A stretch of DNA of 64,000 nt from Marinobacter szutsaonensis (lineage in GTDB: Bacteria; Pseudomonadota; Gammaproteobacteria; Pseudomonadales; Oleiphilaceae), in assembly GCF_039523335.1 (NCBI RefSeq), contig NZ_BAAAFC010000001.1, positions 310,001 to 374,000 of the forward strand. The letters run 5' to 3'. Every line of letters starts with the position of its first letter. Positions within the stretch are counted from its first letter, which is position 1. Position numbers and translations under genes: made by a program. This document shows positions 19,804-31,619 of this stretch, in pieces. The notes below the pieces were generated by a model. That model saw only the letters and a program-made list of their open reading frames with translations. It was not told the DNA's origin and did no database searches.

Positions 19804-22395
19804 CTAGTCTCTGGGCGGCGGCGGAGCCAGCACCTCACGGGCACCGTTATGCCCGGCGGGGCTTACCACTCCCGACGCCTCCATGGCTTCCACCAGGTTC
19901 GCGGCCCGGTTGTAGCCAATCTTGAATTTACGCTGTACCGAGGAAATCGATACCCGCCGGCCTTCCGTGACAAACGCCACCGCCTCGTCATACAGGGAAT
20001 CGCCTTCGCTGTCGCCGCCACCTTCACTCAGGGTCGGCACGCCCGGCAGACTCTCGCCTTCCGCGCCATTTAGAACGTCATCCACGTACACAGGTTCCCC
20101 GCGGGCTTTCCAGGCGCTGACCACCCGGTGGACCTCGTCGTCATCCACAAAGGCGCCATGAACGCGCACTGGCAGGCCAGAGCCCGGCGGCAGGTAAAGC
20201 ATGTCACCGTGACCCAACAGCTGCTCCGCACCGCCCTGGTCCAGCACGGTCCGGGAATCGATCTTGGACGACACCTGGAACGACATCCGGGTGGGGATAT
20301 TGGCCTTGATCAGACCGGTAATCACATCCACCGACGGGCGCTGGGTGGCAAGGATCAGGTGGATACCCGCGGCCCGGGCTTTCTGGGCGATACGGGCAAT
20401 CAGCTCCTCCACCTTCTTCCCAACGATCATCATCATGTCGGCGAACTCGTCGATGACGACGACGATGAACGGCAGGGTTTCCAGCTCTGGACGATTCTCC
20501 TCGTCGTTCTCCAGATACTCATCCGGCTTCCAAAGCGGATCCAGGATAGGCTCTCCGGCTGCCTGGGCATCCTTGATCTTGCGGTTATAACCGGCAATGT
20601 TCCGGACCCCGAGGTTGGCCATCAGCTTGTAGCGGCGTTCCATCTCGGCCACGCACCAGCGCAGGGCGTTGGCGGCCTCCTTCATGTCGGTCACCACCGG
20701 GGCCAGCAGATGGGGAATACCGTCATAGATGCTGAGCTCCAGCATCTTGGGGTCCACCATTATGAAACGCACTTCCTCCGGGGTGGCCTTGAGCAGCATG
20801 CTCAGCAGCATGGCGTTGACCCCCACGGACTTACCCGAACCGGTGGTACCGGCCACCAGCAGGTGCGGCATCTTGGCGAGGTTGGCGACCACCGGATTAC
20901 CACCGATGTCGTTGCCCAGGGCCAGGGTCAGTGGCGAGGAGCTTTCGGTGAATACCCGGGCGCCGAGCACCTCGGAGAGGCGAACCATTTCCCGCTCCTC
21001 GTTCGGAATCTCGATACCGACCACGGACTTGCCGGGGATGACTTCCACCACCCGTACGCTGAGCACTGCGAGGGAGCGCGCAAGATCCTTGGCCAGGTTG
21101 GAAATCTTGCTCACTTTCACGCCAGGGGCGGGCTTGATTTCAAACCGGGTGATCACCGGGCCCGGATTGACCTCGACCACCTCCACGGAGACCCCGAAAT
21201 CTGCCAGCTTCTCTTCGAGCAGACGGGACATGTGCTCCAGGGATTCCTCGGAGTAACCTTTCTCCTTGTGCTCCTCGGGGGGATCCAGCAGGGTCAGCGG
21301 AGGAATCGGGCTTTCGATATCTTCCAGCAGGGACCCCTGCCCCGGCTTCTTGCCGTTCTCCGCCTTCGACTGGTCATCTTTCTTGAACGGGGAGATCTTG
21401 AAGGATCGGGAGGCCGGCTGAGGCTGAGGCTGAGGCTGCGCCTCCGCTTTTGCCGCCTTGGCCCGGGGTTCGGGCTTGTCGCCACTGTCCCGTGCACTGA
21501 AGTTTTCGAGTCGCGCCGGCTCGGCCGGTTCGGAGGCACTCAGGCCGTCGAGACCCGGTTCCTTGCGCTGGGCCGCCGCCGCGGGCTTCTGCTTGCGGGG
21601 ACCCAGGCCCGGCAAACGGTGCCACCAACGGCGTTTCTTGCCTCCGGCAGGCCCGCTTTTGCTTTCAACCCGGTCATTCACGATGGGTGGTTCTTTCTTC
21701 GGAGCCTCCGGCGCCTTGGGCTCGGCCCTCGGCTTCGCCGGCTTGTCGCCGCTGGAGGTGAACAGACTCTTGAGGAATTGTCCGGAGCGCAGGGTCAGAC
21801 TGCCCACCTGGTCCATCAGCCAGAACCAGGACAGGCCCGTGGACACCGTGAGCGCGAACAGGAAGATGGCGATCAGCAGCAGTGTCGTTGCCGGCAGGTT
21901 GAAGAACCGCACCATCGCTTCGGACACCGCCGTGCCCAGCACACCGCCGGAAGACACGCCAAGCCCGAAAACCGAATACAGGGACAGCAGGCTGGTCGCC
22001 GACAGCAGGATCAGGAGGAAGCCGCCAAAACGCATCAGGAAGAGCGGCCAGTGCAGGTCCAGTGACTCATTGCGGCGACGGATCAGCATGATCGAATAGC
22101 CGGCAATCATCACCGGGAAGAGATAGGCCATGTGGCCAAAAAAATCCATGAACAGGCTGGCCAGCCATGCACCTGTGCGGCCGGCGTAGTTGCGCACAGA
22201 GGTGTCGTGCCCGATGCTTGCCCAGCCCGGATCACCGGGAGTAAAGGTAACCAGGGCCATGGCGAGGTAGATCGCCAGGGCAATCAGCGCAATAACCGCA
22301 CCCTCGCGCGCGCCCTGTGCGGCGAGACGGCGAAAACGCTGCTGCTTTTCCGTAAGTTCCGGGGATGCTTTCTTAGCTTTTGCGGTTTCGGCCAT
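19804..22395 (-). CDS. ftsK: DNA translocase FtsK
   Basis: The 863-residue protein pumps DNA at the division septum and activates XerCD at dif. Four or five predicted membrane helices lie within about residues 28-205. A low-complexity linker follows (about 215-370) containing a QPQPQPQP run. The motor domain has Walker [17 protein letters not shown] at about residue 510 and Walker [14 protein letters not shown]. The C-terminal gamma domain, [20 protein letters not shown], recognises KOPS. The linker is short compared with E. coli (1329 residues). It begins 24 bp after metZ, an unusual upstream neighbour. Confidence 0.97.
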   Translation of the reverse strand: MAETAKAKKASPELTEKQQRFRRLAAQGAREGAVIALIALAIYLAMALVTFTPGDPGWASIGHDTSVRNYAGRTGAWLASLFMDFFGHMAYLFPVMIAGYSIMLIRRRNESLDLHWPLFLMRFGGFLLILLSATSLLSLYSVFGLGVSSGGVLGTAVSEAMVRFFNLPATTLLLIAIFLFALTVSTGLSWFWLMDQVGSLTLRSGQFLKSLFTSSGDKPAKPRAEPKAPEAPKKEPPIVNDRVESKSGPAGGKKRRWWHRLPGLGPRKQKPAAAAQRKEPGLDGLSASEPAEPARLENFSARDSGDKPEPRAKAAKAEAQPQPQPQPASRSFKISPFKKDDQSKAENGKKPGQGSLLEDIESPIPPLTLLDPPEEHKEKGYSEESLEHMSRLLEEKLADFGVSVEVVEVNPGPVITRFEIKPAPGVKVSKISNLAKDLARSLAVLSVRVVEVIPGKSVVGIEIPNEEREMVRLSEVLGARVFTESSSPLTLALGNDIGGNPVVANLAKMPHLLVAGTTGSGKSVGVNAMLLSMLLKATPEEVRFIMVDPKMLELSIYDGIPHLLAPVVTDMKEAANALRWCVAEMERRYKLMANLGVRNIAGYNRKIKDAQAAGEPILDPLWKPDEYLENDEENRPELETLPFIVVVIDEFADMMMIVGKKVEELIARIAQKARAAGIHLILATQRPSVDVITGLIKANIPTRMSFQVSSKIDSRTVLDQGGAEQLLGHGDMLYLPPGSGLPVRVHGAFVDDDEVHRVVSAWKARGEPVYVDDVLNGAEGESLPGVPTLSEGGGDSEGDSLYDEAVAFVTEGRRVSISSVQRKFKIGYNRAANLVEAMEASGVVSPAGHNGAREVLAPPPPRD
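21418..21438 (-). repeat. in-frame hexanucleotide repeat in the FtsK linker
   Basis: CTGAGG is repeated three times plus CTG on the plus strand, encoding alternating Gln-Pro on the minus strand. It sits in the disordered FtsK linker, where length changes in units of two residues should be tolerated. Slippage here could vary linker length between strains. Confidence 0.7.
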
Positions 22396-22419
22396 GAATG
22401 CTCTGACGTGTCCGTTACT

Positions 22420-23643
22420 TTAACTGCCCAGGGCGTCGAAGCCTCGCATCAGATCTGTTTTCAGATCCTCGACGTCCTCAATGCCGACCGACAACCGGAT
22501 CAGGTTTTCGGTAATACCTGCGTGATCCTTGTCCTCGGGCGACAATCGGCCATGAGTCGTGGTTGCCGGATGGGTAATGGTTGTTTTCACATCCCCAAGG
22601 TTGGCAGTAATGGAGATCATCCGCGTGGCATCGATGAAACGCCAGGCTTCGTCGCGACCACCTTTGACGCGGAACGAGAGTACCCCGCCGAAGCCTTTTT
22701 GCTGCTTCTTTGCCAACTCATGCTGGGGATGGCTCTGCAGACCCGCGTAATACACGGATTCCACGGCATTTTGCTGCTCCAGCCACAATGCCAACTCTAA
22801 CGCATTGTCGCAATGGGCGCGCATACGGATTGGTAACGTTTCCAGACCCTTATGAAACACCCAGGCATTAAACGGGCTCATGGTCGGACCTGCGGAACGC
22901 AGAAAACCGTACACCTCTTCCATCAGCTTTTCAGAACCAACCACGACGCCACCAACGCAACGACCCTGACCATCCAGGTACTTGGTGGCCGAATGAATGA
23001 CGATGTCCGCACCGTGTTCCAGCGGCCGCTGCAGCACCGGTGTGCAGAAGCAGTTATCCACCACCAGCAGCGCATCACTGGCCCGGGCGAGCCTGGACAA
23101 CTCCGCCAGATCCGCCACCTCACACAGGGGGTTGGACGGGGTTTCCAGGAACAGCATGCGGGTTTCCGGACGAATGGCCTGCTGCCATTCCTCGTAATTG
23201 GTCAGGCTGACGAAGGTGGTCTCCACCCCGAAGCGGGCCAGGTACTTCTGGAACAGCACGTTCGTGGTTCCGAACACACCCCGGGAACAGATCACGTGGT
23301 CCCCGCTCTTGAGCAGTGAAATACAGGTGCTGAGGATGGCCGCCATGCCGGATGCCGTGGCCACGGCGCGCTCGCCACCTTCCATGGCTGCGATGCGGCC
23401 CTCGAAGGCCTGCACAGTCGGGTTGGTGAACCGGGAGTAGATGTTACCCGGCTCCTCGCCGCCAAATCGTGCGGCCGCCTGGGCGGCACTGCCATAGACG
23501 AAGCTTGAGGTTGGGAAAATTGCGTCGCTGTGTTCCAGTTGATCCGTGCGAAGCTGCCCTGCCCTCACGGCCAGGGTATCCACGGACATACCCTCGAGAT
23601 CCGATTCCGGAATCTGAACGGTTTCTTCTCTGCGAAAGGTCAT
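22420..23643 (-). CDS. metZ: O-succinylhomoserine sulfhydrylase
   Basis: The 407-residue PLP enzyme of the Cys/Met-metabolism family makes homocysteine directly from O-succinylhomoserine and sulfide. The PLP lysine lies in IHSATKYLDGQGRCVGG at about residue 217. YSRFTNPTVQAFEGRIAAME and TASGMAAILSTCISLLKSGD are family signatures. Specificity is inferred from its position after purF, as metZ in Pseudomonas; MetB or MetC activity cannot be fully excluded. I start at ATG 23643 (MTFRREETV), which has CAGGAGA upstream; a 10-residue longer frame is unlikely. It lies 30 bp after purF. Confidence 0.9.
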   Translation of the reverse strand: MTFRREETVQIPESDLEGMSVDTLAVRAGQLRTDQLEHSDAIFPTSSFVYGSAAQAAARFGGEEPGNIYSRFTNPTVQAFEGRIAAMEGGERAVATASGMAAILSTCISLLKSGDHVICSRGVFGTTNVLFQKYLARFGVETTFVSLTNYEEWQQAIRPETRMLFLETPSNPLCEVADLAELSRLARASDALLVVDNCFCTPVLQRPLEHGADIVIHSATKYLDGQGRCVGGVVVGSEKLMEEVYGFLRSAGPTMSPFNAWVFHKGLETLPIRMRAHCDNALELALWLEQQNAVESVYYAGLQSHPQHELAKKQQKGFGGVLSFRVKGGRDEAWRFIDATRMISITANLGDVKTTITHPATTTHGRLSPEDKDHAGITENLIRLSVGIEDVEDLKTDLMRGFDALGS

Positions 23644-23673
23644 GGGCGTCTCCTGGCCAGGGTTTCCGGACAA

Positions 23674-25197
23674 TCAGTCGTCATCGTTATGAAGATCGAT
23701 AATACCGTTATCGGATGAATCGCCGCCGGACTTGTTGCGCGATTCATCCTTACGGAGATCCTCAAGCTTGTCCAGGTAGGCCCGATCCACATCACCGGTG
23801 ACGTAATTGCCGGTAAAGACCGAACATTCCCAGCCTTCAATCTGGTCGTTCACATCACTGACGCAGGTAATCAGATCTTCCAGATCCTGGTACAGCAGCC
23901 AGTCGGCGCCGATCAACTCCCGGATTTCCTCTATGGTGCGATCGTGGGCAATCAGCTCGCTGGCAGACGGCATATCGATGCCGTACACATTCGGATAACG
24001 CACAGGGGGCGCCGCGGAGGCGAAATAGACGTTCCTGGCGCCGGCATCCCGGGCCATCTGCACGATTTCCTTGCAGGTAGTGCCGCGGACGATGGAATCA
24101 TCCACCAGCATCACGTTCTTGCCCCGGAACTCCAGATCGATCGGGTTCAGCTTCTGGCGAACGGACTTCTTCCGCATCTTCTGGCCCGGCATGATGAAGG
24201 TCCGGCCGATATAGCGGTTCTTGATGAACCCTTCACGGAACTTGACGCCCAGGCGGTGGGCCATCTGCATGGCCGAGGTCCGGCTGGTGTCCGGGATCGG
24301 GATGACCACGTCAATGTCGTGATCGGGACGCTCCCGCATAACCTTTTCCGCCAGAGTCTCACCCATTCGCAGCCGGGCCTTGTAGACCGAGACCTTGTCA
24401 ATAATGGAGTCCGGGCGGGCGAAATAGACGTGCTCGAAAATGCAGGGATAAAGGTGAGCCTCATCGGCGCACTGCTGGGTGTAGAGGGTGCCATCGGTCT
24501 CGATATAGACCGCCTCGCCCGGCGCAATGTCCCGGACCAGCTTGAAGCCTGCGGCGCTCAGCGCCACGCTCTCGGAGGCAATCATGTACTCCTTGCCACC
24601 ATCCTCGGTCTCGCGCACCCCGTAACAGGCCGGGCGAATGCCGTTCGGGTCACGGAACCCGATAATCCCGTAACCGGTAATCATGGCAATCACCGCATAG
24701 GCGCCACGACAGCGCTTGTGCACTGCCTTGACCGCGTAAAAGATCTCGTCCTTCGTCGGCGTCAGCTTGCCCAGTTTCTGCAGCTCGTGGGCGAACACGT
24801 TGAGCAGTACTTCCGAATCGGAATTGGTGTTGATATGGCGAAGATCGGTGCGGAAGAGATCCCGTGCCAGCTCATCGGCGTTGGTCAGGTTGCCGTTGTG
24901 AGCCAGGGTGATGCCATAGGGGCTGTTGACGTAGAACGGCTGGGCCTCGGCAGAACTGGAGGTGCCGGCGGTGGGATAGCGCACGTGGCCGATCCCGACA
25001 TTGCCGACAAGGCGGCGCATATGACGGGTGTGGAATACATCCCGCACCAGACCGTTGTCCTTGCGCAGGTAAAACCGCTCGTCCTGAAAGGTAACAATGC
25101 CCGCCGCGTCCTGGCCCCGGTGCTGAAGTACAGTCAGCGCATCATAGAGCGACTGATTGACGTTGGAAGTACTGACGATGCCGACAATGCCACACAT
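23674..25197 (-). CDS. purF: amidophosphoribosyltransferase
   Basis: The 507-residue enzyme makes 5-phosphoribosylamine from PRPP and glutamine, the first committed purine step. The catalytic N-terminal cysteine is residue 2 (MCGIVGIVS), with no propeptide. The glutamine amidotransferase domain covers about 1-235. The PRPP loop [20 protein letters not shown] is near residue 365. The C-terminal 25 residues are acidic and non-conserved. It follows cvpA by 34 bp, the classical cvpA-purF pair. I see no clear PurR box upstream. Confidence 0.97.
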   Translation of the reverse strand: MCGIVGIVSTSNVNQSLYDALTVLQHRGQDAAGIVTFQDERFYLRKDNGLVRDVFHTRHMRRLVGNVGIGHVRYPTAGTSSSAEAQPFYVNSPYGITLAHNGNLTNADELARDLFRTDLRHINTNSDSEVLLNVFAHELQKLGKLTPTKDEIFYAVKAVHKRCRGAYAVIAMITGYGIIGFRDPNGIRPACYGVRETEDGGKEYMIASESVALSAAGFKLVRDIAPGEAVYIETDGTLYTQQCADEAHLYPCIFEHVYFARPDSIIDKVSVYKARLRMGETLAEKVMRERPDHDIDVVIPIPDTSRTSAMQMAHRLGVKFREGFIKNRYIGRTFIMPGQKMRKKSVRQKLNPIDLEFRGKNVMLVDDSIVRGTTCKEIVQMARDAGARNVYFASAAPPVRYPNVYGIDMPSASELIAHDRTIEEIRELIGADWLLYQDLEDLITCVSDVNDQIEGWECSVFTGNYVTGDVDRAYLDKLEDLRKDESRNKSGGDSSDNGIIDLHNDDD

Positions 25198-25231
25198 GGA
25201 TAGGATCTTCTCCGAGTGTTAATACTGAATG

Positions 25232-25810
25232 TTAACGGGACGCGGACCTGGGTTCCACGTCTTCTTTTCCCTGACTTGCCTCCGGAGCTTCCGGTCGGGC
25301 CTCGCCCTCCCCTGCCGGCTCCAGAAAACGGGCGAACTCATCGCCGAACGTGCGCCGTGACCAGTCCTCCACCACGGCGAGCCTGTCGATCATCACAGAC
25401 TCCCGCCACCAGGTGTCCTGGGCCAGCGGGGTGTAGCGGGTGAAGGCAATTCCGACAATCACCACGACCACACCCCGGAGCAGGCCGAAGCCCATGCCGA
25501 GTACCCGGTCCGTTGCCGATAACCCGGTGACACGAACCAGGTGGCCGATCATGTTGTTGATGATGGCTCCGACAATCAGGGTACCAAAGAACAGGATGGC
25601 GAACGCCGCAATCAGACGCACAAGTGGCGTCTCGACGGTGCTCTCCAAAAGGGTTTGCATCTGCGGGTGGAAAGTCCTGGCCAGGATGAAAGCGGCAATC
25701 CAGGTGACCAGTGACAGGGCTTCCTTGACGAATCCACGCTTGAGACTGATCAGCGTGGAAACCGCAATGAGGACAATAATGACCCAGTCAATCCAGATCA
25801 GCGATTCCAT
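25232..25810 (-). CDS. cvpA: CvpA family inner-membrane protein
   Basis: The 192-residue protein has four predicted membrane helices (about 5-25, 28-46, 62-84 and 100-122) and a soluble charged tail. WIDWVIIVLIAVSTLISLKR and GFVKEALSLVTWIAAFILA are the family opening. It is linked to colicin V production and envelope stress in enterobacteria; the molecular role is unclear. The tail is longer than in E. coli (162 residues). It lies between the SPOR protein gene and purF, an order shared by many gammaproteobacteria. Confidence 0.92.
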   Translation of the reverse strand: MESLIWIDWVIIVLIAVSTLISLKRGFVKEALSLVTWIAAFILARTFHPQMQTLLESTVETPLVRLIAAFAILFFGTLIVGAIINNMIGHLVRVTGLSATDRVLGMGFGLLRGVVVVIVGIAFTRYTPLAQDTWWRESVMIDRLAVVEDWSRRTFGDEFARFLEPAGEGEARPEAPEASQGKEDVEPRSASR

Positions 25811-25901
25811 GAAAAACCCGGCAGAGAAAAGAAAGCGCGAATTCTATCAGGAATCGCAGCGCCACCAAACTGCACGACGCTCATAATCCGGTGTCAACAC
25901 G

Positions 25902-26579
25902 TTATTTATCACCCTCGGTGACCAGACTGTTCAGCTTGAACGCGTCGTCCAGCACTCGCTTGGCGGCCTCGGCTTCCGATTTGCTGGCAAAGGGACCGCT
26001 GAACACACGTGTCAGCACCGTGTCACCGCGGGTCAGCTCCTGCAGATGGGAGCCGTAACCCTTCTCCCGGACCTGGTCCCTGAGCCGGCGGGCATTGTCC
26101 GGGTTACCGAAACTGCCCAACTGGACCACCCAGGCACCTTCGAGGGAGCGGGTATATTCTGCGTTCTCCGGCTCCTCGGATGCGGCAGGCTGAGTATCAG
26201 CGGTGTTTTCGACCTGCTGATCGGCTGCGGCGCTTTCGGTAGAACTGTCATCCGCTGCCGGCTGTGACTCCGAAACCGCTGCCTCATCCTCGATTACCCG
26301 ATAACCTGCTGACTGCCCGGTCTCGGCGGGCGCCGTTGGTGCAGGCTGCTCAACCTGTGAGGTCGCATCAGCTGGTGCTGACTCCTCGATTTCATAAACG
26401 GGCGCCTCAGGAATCTCCTCCGACGGGGCGTTCACTTCCGGGAACGGCGGCTCTTCCGGAATCTGGATGGGCGTGGAGGTGCGCTCGGAATGAGGCTCAT
26501 CGAAAATCATTGGCACAAAGATAACCGCCAGAGACACGAGAACCAGTGCCCCGATGATCCTTTGTTTCAGTCCGTCCAC
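25902..26579 (-). CDS. dedD: SPOR-domain protein, DedD-like
   Basis: The 225-residue bitopic protein has one membrane helix at residues 8-26 (ALVLVSLAVIFVPMIF), then a proline, glutamate and alanine-rich periplasmic linker to about 145. A SPOR domain ends the protein (GAWVVQLGSFGNPDNARRLR to RVFSGPFASKSEAEAAKRVL). SPOR domains bind denuded glycan strands at the septum, so it is likely a septal-ring protein. The position between folC and cvpA matches dedD. There is a 103-bp gap from folC and a 91-bp gap to cvpA, each able to hold a promoter. Confidence 0.88.
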   Translation of the reverse strand: MDGLKQRIIGALVLVSLAVIFVPMIFDEPHSERTSTPIQIPEEPPFPEVNAPSEEIPEAPVYEIEESAPADATSQVEQPAPTAPAETGQSAGYRVIEDEAAVSESQPAADDSSTESAAADQQVENTADTQPAASEEPENAEYTRSLEGAWVVQLGSFGNPDNARRLRDQVREKGYGSHLQELTRGDTVLTRVFSGPFASKSEAEAAKRVLDDAFKLNSLVTEGDK

Positions 26580-26682
26580 GCTGCCACTCCCGTTAACCGT
26601 TCCTTTACAGTTTACTGCTATCGCCGATACTAAACGGCTGTTTCCGATAACTCAAAGCCGGAACACCTGCCATGGACAAAGT

Positions 26683-28002
26683 TTAAGATCTGTCGCCCTG
26701 AAGGACATCCCGGGCTTCGGCAACGGTGAAGAAAGATCCGAATACGATCACAAGTCCATCGCTACCGGCGGATTCCCTGGCCGCGGCCATGGCTGCCGCC
26801 ACTGACTCGCACTGCTTCAGCCCGGTAACGCCAGCGGCCCGGACACGGTCGGTCAGGGTCTCGACATCGAGCCCCCTGGGCACGGTCAGGGGCGCCAGGA
26901 ACCATTCGTCCACCACGGAGGCCATCGCCGCCGCAACACCCTCCACATCCTTATCGGCGAGCGCCCCATAGACGGCAACCACCCGCTGGTTGGCGTGGCG
27001 TAAGGATGCCAGACGATCGGCAAGCCAGGTTGCCGCATGGGGATTGTGGCCGACATCCACGAGGGTTACGGGGTTGTCAGCGAGCTGCTCGAACCGACCG
27101 GGAACGGAGAGCCCCATGAGGGTCGACTCAACCTCCGCAATACCCAGCTGAGGCGCCAGGTTCCGGATCGCCACCACGGCCGCCGCCACACTCTTCACCG
27201 GCAGAGGACCGGCGGGAAAACGGATTGTCTCGCCCCGGTATTCCAGGTGGACCTTGGCGGCATCACCGATAGCGCCGTCTTCGGGCAGTCTGAGCTGGTA
27301 GTCCCTACCGAAAAGATCGAGGGATACCTTTTGCGCTGAAACCTGCTGCAGGACCGATCTGGGGGCATCCTCATCGGCATATACTGCGGGAATGCCCGGC
27401 CGAAGAATCCCGGCTTTCTCGAAGCCGATCACTTCACGGTCATTTCCGAGGAAGGCTACATGATCGATATCCACCGACGTGATAATAGCAAAGTCCGCAT
27501 CGAGCACGTTAACTGCGTCCAGCCGGCCACCAAGGCCGACTTCAAGCACCCAATCCTCGACACCCGCCTCGGCAAAGGCCACAAACGCCGCCAGAGTGCC
27601 GAATTCGAAATAGGTCAGAGTGGTGTTGCGTCGGGCCTGCTCCACCGTCTCGAAGGCGCGCACCAGTGCCTCGTCGCTGATCTCGGAGCCATCGATGCGG
27701 ACGCGCTCGTTGTAGCGATGCAGGTGTGGCGAGGTATAAGCCCCGGTTGTACGGCCGGCAGAACGCAACAGGGCCTCGATGGCCGCCACAGCACTGCCCT
27801 TGCCGTTAGTGCCCGCGACGGTAATGATCCGGCCCCGGGGTTTGCGGGGAAACAGCCGGCGTAAAACCAGCAGTACCCGGTCAAGACCCAGATCGATTTC
27901 GGAGGGATGAATGGATTCCAGGTAGGAAAGCCACTGATCGGGCGTGGCGTTCGCCCCCGGCGCAGCCGGGGGCTTATCGTAGTTGTTACTGCTCGGCGGC
28001 AT
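26683..28002 (-). CDS. folC: dihydrofolate/folylpolyglutamate synthase
   Basis: The 439-residue Mur-ligase-like enzyme adds L-glutamate to dihydropteroate and folates. The P-loop is [19 protein letters not shown] at about residue 55, followed by [19 protein letters not shown]. The later ligase motifs [18 protein letters not shown] and [16 protein letters not shown] are intact. I use ATG 28002 ([10 protein letters not shown]), which overlaps the 3' end of accD by 17 bp; the longer open frame lies within accD. No strong Shine-Dalgarno is seen, so reinitiation after accD is plausible. Confidence 0.93.
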   Translation of the reverse strand: MPPSSNNYDKPPAAPGANATPDQWLSYLESIHPSEIDLGLDRVLLVLRRLFPRKPRGRIITVAGTNGKGSAVAAIEALLRSAGRTTGAYTSPHLHRYNERVRIDGSEISDEALVRAFETVEQARRNTTLTYFEFGTLAAFVAFAEAGVEDWVLEVGLGGRLDAVNVLDADFAIITSVDIDHVAFLGNDREVIGFEKAGILRPGIPAVYADEDAPRSVLQQVSAQKVSLDLFGRDYQLRLPEDGAIGDAAKVHLEYRGETIRFPAGPLPVKSVAAAVVAIRNLAPQLGIAEVESTLMGLSVPGRFEQLADNPVTLVDVGHNPHAATWLADRLASLRHANQRVVAVYGALADKDVEGVAAAMASVVDEWFLAPLTVPRGLDVETLTDRVRAAGVTGLKQCESVAAAMAAARESAGSDGLVIVFGSFFTVAEARDVLQGDRS

Positions 28003-28912
28003 CGTTTTCGGGCTTTTCAGACACTTCGAATTCGATGGGTTCTTCGGTACCGGGCTTTTCGTCCGCAGTGAACTTGGCGAGCAGGTGTGCACAACGCTCC
28101 CGCAGCTGGTGGCGGTGAAGAATCATGTCAATGGCACCGTGCTCCAGCAGGAATTCACTGCGCTGGAAGCCTTCCGGCAGCTTTTCGCGGACCGTCTGCT
28201 CGATTACCCGCGGGCCGGCGAAACCAATCAGCGCGTTGGGCTCGGCAATGTTGAGATCACCCAGCATGGCCAGACTCGCAGATACCCCACCGAACACCGG
28301 ATCGGTCATAATGGAAATGTAGGGAATGCCTTCCTGCTTCATCCGCTCAAGCACAGCCGCCGTCTTGGACATCTGCATCAGCGACAGGATCGCTTCCTGC
28401 ATCCGGGCTCCACCACTGGCAGAGAAACACACCAGCGGAATGCGGTCACGCAGGGCAACGTTGGCCGCCTGCACGAACTTCTCACCCACAACCTGGCCCA
28501 TGGAACCGCCCAGGAAGTTGAACTCGAAGGAGCAGGCCACCAGGGGGACCCCCAGGGTCGTTCCTTTCATGGCGATCAGGGCGTCTTTCTCACCGGTGCC
28601 CTTCTGGGCCTGGGAGAGACGATCCTTGTAACGCTTGCTGTCCTTGAACTTGAGGCGATCCCAGGGCTCCAGATCCGCTGCGATTTCCTCACGGCCGTCT
28701 TCGTCGAGGAAGATATCCAGTCGACGACGAGCGCTCACCCGCAAGTGATGGTTACATTTGGGGCAAACATCCAGATTCTTCTCAAGCTCCGGCTTGTAGA
28801 GAAAGGCTCCACACTTGGGGCACTTCTTCCAGAGCCCCTCGGGGACCCCGGTTCTCTGCTTGGATTCCGAGCGGATCTTGCTCGGCATGATTTTGTCCAG
28901 CCAGTTACTCAT
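27986..28912 (-). CDS. accD: acetyl-CoA carboxylase carboxyltransferase subunit beta
   Basis: The 308-residue subunit, with AccA, transfers the carboxyl group from biotin to acetyl-CoA. The N-terminal C4 zinc ribbon is at residues 33-55 (CPKCGAFLY and CPKCNHHLR). The crotonase-like core shows [20 protein letters not shown] and [20 protein letters not shown]. The C-terminal 25 residues are acidic and disordered. It sits between trpA and folC, as accD-folC does widely. Confidence 0.96.
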   Translation of the reverse strand: MSNWLDKIMPSKIRSESKQRTGVPEGLWKKCPKCGAFLYKPELEKNLDVCPKCNHHLRVSARRRLDIFLDEDGREEIAADLEPWDRLKFKDSKRYKDRLSQAQKGTGEKDALIAMKGTTLGVPLVACSFEFNFLGGSMGQVVGEKFVQAANVALRDRIPLVCFSASGGARMQEAILSLMQMSKTAAVLERMKQEGIPYISIMTDPVFGGVSASLAMLGDLNIAEPNALIGFAGPRVIEQTVREKLPEGFQRSEFLLEHGAIDMILHRHQLRERCAHLLAKFTADEKPGTEEPIEFEVSEKPENDAAEQ

Positions 28913-28956
28913 GATTCAATCCTGTCCTGTGAGGCCTGCCTGCCCTCGGCCTCCGG

Positions 28957-29769
28957 TCAGGAGGCCAGGCTGTCCAGTGCTTCGCGCATCGGGTGGAGCA
29001 GATCCGTCAGGGCCCGCTTGAGCTCTTCCGTATCTGCCTGATTTCTGGCTATTGTATCGACCAGCACACTGCCAACAATTACACCATCGGATACCCGACC
29101 AACGGCAGCGGCTGTTTCCGCGTCACGGATTCCAAACCCGACTCCGACCGGCAAGGCCGTCATCTCGTGAATATGGGCGACCTTCGCGGCCACTTCGTCG
29201 ACGTTGATTTTAGCCGCACCGGTCACACCCTTGAATGAAACATAGTACACATAGCCGGATGAGTGCTCGGCAATAGCCTGGATCCGCTCATCAATCGTGG
29301 TCGGTGCCAGCAGGAAAATCGCATCCAGGTTACGGCTGGTGAACAGCGGCGCCACGTCATCCGCCTCTTCCGGCGGCAGATCAACGGTGAGAATACCATC
29401 GACGCCGGCATCCGCTGCCGCCTCGGCGAAAGCTTCGTAACCCATGGCTTCCATGGGGTTGAGGTACCCCATGAGAACCACCGGGGTCTTGTCATCCTGC
29501 TTGCGGAACTCCTTGACCATGCCGATGACCTGGCGCAAGGACGTTCCGTGCTTGAGGGAACGCTCGCAGGCCAACTGGATAACCGGGCCATCCGCCATCG
29601 GGTCGGAGAATGGCACGCCAAGCTCGATAATATCCGCGCCCGCACTGACCAACGTATGCATCAGATCGACCGTCACATCCGGGTGGGGATCACCGGCCGT
29701 GATATAGGGAATCAGCGCCTTACGATCCTGTTCCTTCAGGGCCTTCATTACCCCTTCAATTCGGCTCAT
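28957..29769 (-). CDS. trpA: tryptophan synthase alpha subunit
   Basis: The 270-residue TIM-barrel subunit splits indole-3-glycerol phosphate to indole. The catalytic Glu is in [18 protein letters not shown], and the Asp lies in [12 protein letters not shown]. The phosphate-binding loops GVTGAA and [20 protein letters not shown] are present. ATG 29769 ([14 protein letters not shown]) is chosen because the upstream 23 residues are not conserved. It lies 19 bp after trpB. Confidence 0.96.
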   Translation of the reverse strand: MSRIEGVMKALKEQDRKALIPYITAGDPHPDVTVDLMHTLVSAGADIIELGVPFSDPMADGPVIQLACERSLKHGTSLRQVIGMVKEFRKQDDKTPVVLMGYLNPMEAMGYEAFAEAAADAGVDGILTVDLPPEEADDVAPLFTSRNLDAIFLLAPTTIDERIQAIAEHSSGYVYYVSFKGVTGAAKINVDEVAAKVAHIHEMTALPVGVGFGIRDAETAAAVGRVSDGVIVGSVLVDTIARNQADTEELKRALTDLLHPMREALDSLAS

Positions 29770-29788
29770 GCCAGTTTCCGTCCTTTCA

Positions 29789-31009
29789 TCAGATCTCGAT
29801 ACCATCAAGTTGGGCGATGGTGTGAATGTCTTTGTCACCCCGGCCGGAAATGTTGATTACCAGCATCTGGTCCTTGTCCATTTCCGCAGCCTTCTTCACG
29901 CCGTAGGCCACCGCGTGGGCAGTCTCCAGTGCCGGCATGATGCCCTCTACCCGGGTCAGCATACGGAAGCCGTCCAGCGCCTCATTGTCGGTCACCGACA
30001 CGTAGTTGGCCCGGCCGATATCCTTGAGCCACGCATGCTCAGGCCCGACTCCTGGATAGTCCAGGCCTGCACTGACGGAATGGGTGCCGGCAATCTGGCC
30101 GTTCTCGTCTTCCATCAGGTAGGTGCGGTTGCCATGCAATACACCCGGGCGTCCGGCACAGAGGGGGGCGGCGTGCTGACCGGTCTCAATGCCCAGGCCA
30201 CCGGCCTCAACGCCATACATCTCCACACTCTCATCCCCGAGGAACGGGTAGAACATGCCGATGGCATTTGATCCACCTCCCACACAGGCAACAAGCGCGT
30301 CCGGCAGCTTACCGGTCTTCTCCAGTGCCTGCCGGCGGGTTTCACGACCGATCACCGACTGAAAATCCCGTACCAGAAGCGGATAAGGATGAGGGCCAGC
30401 CACGGTGCCAATGATGTAGAAGGTGTCGTCCACATGGGAAACCCAGTCGCGCATGGCGTCGTTCATGGCGTCTTTCAGGGTCCGGGTGCCACTTTGAACG
30501 GCATGGACCTGGGCACCCAGGAGCTTCATGCGATACACATTGAGGGATTGGCGCTGGACATCTTCAGCGCCCATGAACACGTGGCATTCCAGACCCAGGC
30601 GGGCGCATACCGTGGCAGTGGCAACACCGTGCTGGCCTGCACCGGTCTCGGCAATGATCCGCTTCTTGCCGAGGAAACTGGCCAGAAGCGCCTGACCGAT
30701 GGTGTTATTCACCTTGTGAGCGCCGGTATGGTTCAGGTCTTCCCGCTTGAGCCAGATCTGCGCACCTCCGGTCTCCCGTGTCAGACGTTCCGCAAAATAA
30801 AGCGGGCTCGGGCGACCGACGTAATCAGCCAAATCCTGATCGAACTTGGCCTGGAACTCCGGATCCTTCTTCATCCGAAGGTATTCCTTTTCCAGGGTCA
30901 TCAGCGAATCCATCAGGGTTTCAGAAACAAACCGTCCGCCGTAGGCACCGAAGTGACCCCGTGCATCGGGAAGCGCGCTCAGCATTTCTTCAGTCAGTTT
31001 TACAGACAC
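29789..31009 (-). CDS. trpB: tryptophan synthase beta subunit
   Basis: The 406-residue PLP enzyme joins indole and serine to make tryptophan. The PLP lysine lies in [18 protein letters not shown], the phosphate loop is [16 protein letters not shown], and [17 protein letters not shown] is typical of TrpB1. The start is GTG 31009 ([10 protein letters not shown]), with AAAGAGG six bases upstream; the longer frame upstream lies in trpF. The start overlaps the end of trpF by 20 bp, implying coupling. Confidence 0.96.
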   Translation of the reverse strand: MSVKLTEEMLSALPDARGHFGAYGGRFVSETLMDSLMTLEKEYLRMKKDPEFQAKFDQDLADYVGRPSPLYFAERLTRETGGAQIWLKREDLNHTGAHKVNNTIGQALLASFLGKKRIIAETGAGQHGVATATVCARLGLECHVFMGAEDVQRQSLNVYRMKLLGAQVHAVQSGTRTLKDAMNDAMRDWVSHVDDTFYIIGTVAGPHPYPLLVRDFQSVIGRETRRQALEKTGKLPDALVACVGGGSNAIGMFYPFLGDESVEMYGVEAGGLGIETGQHAAPLCAGRPGVLHGNRTYLMEDENGQIAGTHSVSAGLDYPGVGPEHAWLKDIGRANYVSVTDNEALDGFRMLTRVEGIMPALETAHAVAYGVKKAAEMDKDQMLVINISGRGDKDIHTIAQLDGIEI

Positions 31010-31619
31010 GGTGAACCTCTTTAATGAAGTCGGAAATTTTCTGGATGTCCTTGATGCCTTTGCTGCGTTCGACGCCGCCACTGACATCCACGGCCCAGGG
31101 TTTCACCTGTGTTACGGCGCGGGATACGTTATCAGATGATAACCCACCGGCCAATACAAGTGGCATGGGGCGGCTTTCAGGGATCAACTGCCAGTTGAAG
31201 GACTGCCCTGTGCCCCCGTATTTATCCGGATCCCAGGCATCCACCAGCAAGCCGGCGGCGTCCCGGTAATCCTGAAAAGCGGTCTCTATCTGCCCTTCCT
31301 CGCGGACCCGAATGGCCTTGATCCAGCGCCTTCCGAAACTGCGACAGAACTCGGGCGTTTCATCGCCATGAAACTGGAGCAGATCCAGCGGCACCGCAGA
31401 CAAAACCTGCTCGACAAATTCAGGCTCCGGATTCACAAACAATCCGACCGCTTGCACAAAGGGCGGGATGTCACGGATCAGGGCGGCCGCGTGCCCGGGC
31501 GAAACCGAGCGCGGACTGGGCTCATAAAACACGAACCCGAGGGCATCTGCGCCGCAACTGATGGCTGCCGACACATCCTCGGGGCGGGTCAGGCCACAAA
31601 TCTTGACTCTTGTGCTCAT
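30990..31619 (-). CDS. trpF: phosphoribosylanthranilate isomerase
   Basis: The 209-residue TIM-barrel enzyme of tryptophan synthesis has catalytic Cys in [12 protein letters not shown] and the Asp in the C-terminal [33 protein letters not shown] is a conserved strand-loop. It is free-standing, not fused to TrpC as in E. coli. It overlaps truA upstream by four bases (ATGA) and trpB downstream by 20, so truA-trpF-trpB-trpA reads as one unit. Confidence 0.96.
   Translation of the reverse strand: MSTRVKICGLTRPEDVSAAISCGADALGFVFYEPSPRSVSPGHAAALIRDIPPFVQAVGLFVNPEPEFVEQVLSAVPLDLLQFHGDETPEFCRSFGRRWIKAIRVREEGQIETAFQDYRDAAGLLVDAWDPDKYGGTGQSFNWQLIPESRPMPLVLAGGLSSDNVSRAVTQVKPWAVDVSGGVERSKGIKDIQKISDFIKEVHRVCKTD

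Noticed and set aside
20128..22065. 645-codon plus-strand open frame opposite ftsK
   Set aside because: It is antisense to the well-supported ftsK gene and has no recognisable domain. Composition (His, Gln, Arg, Gly-rich) is that of a high-GC shadow frame.
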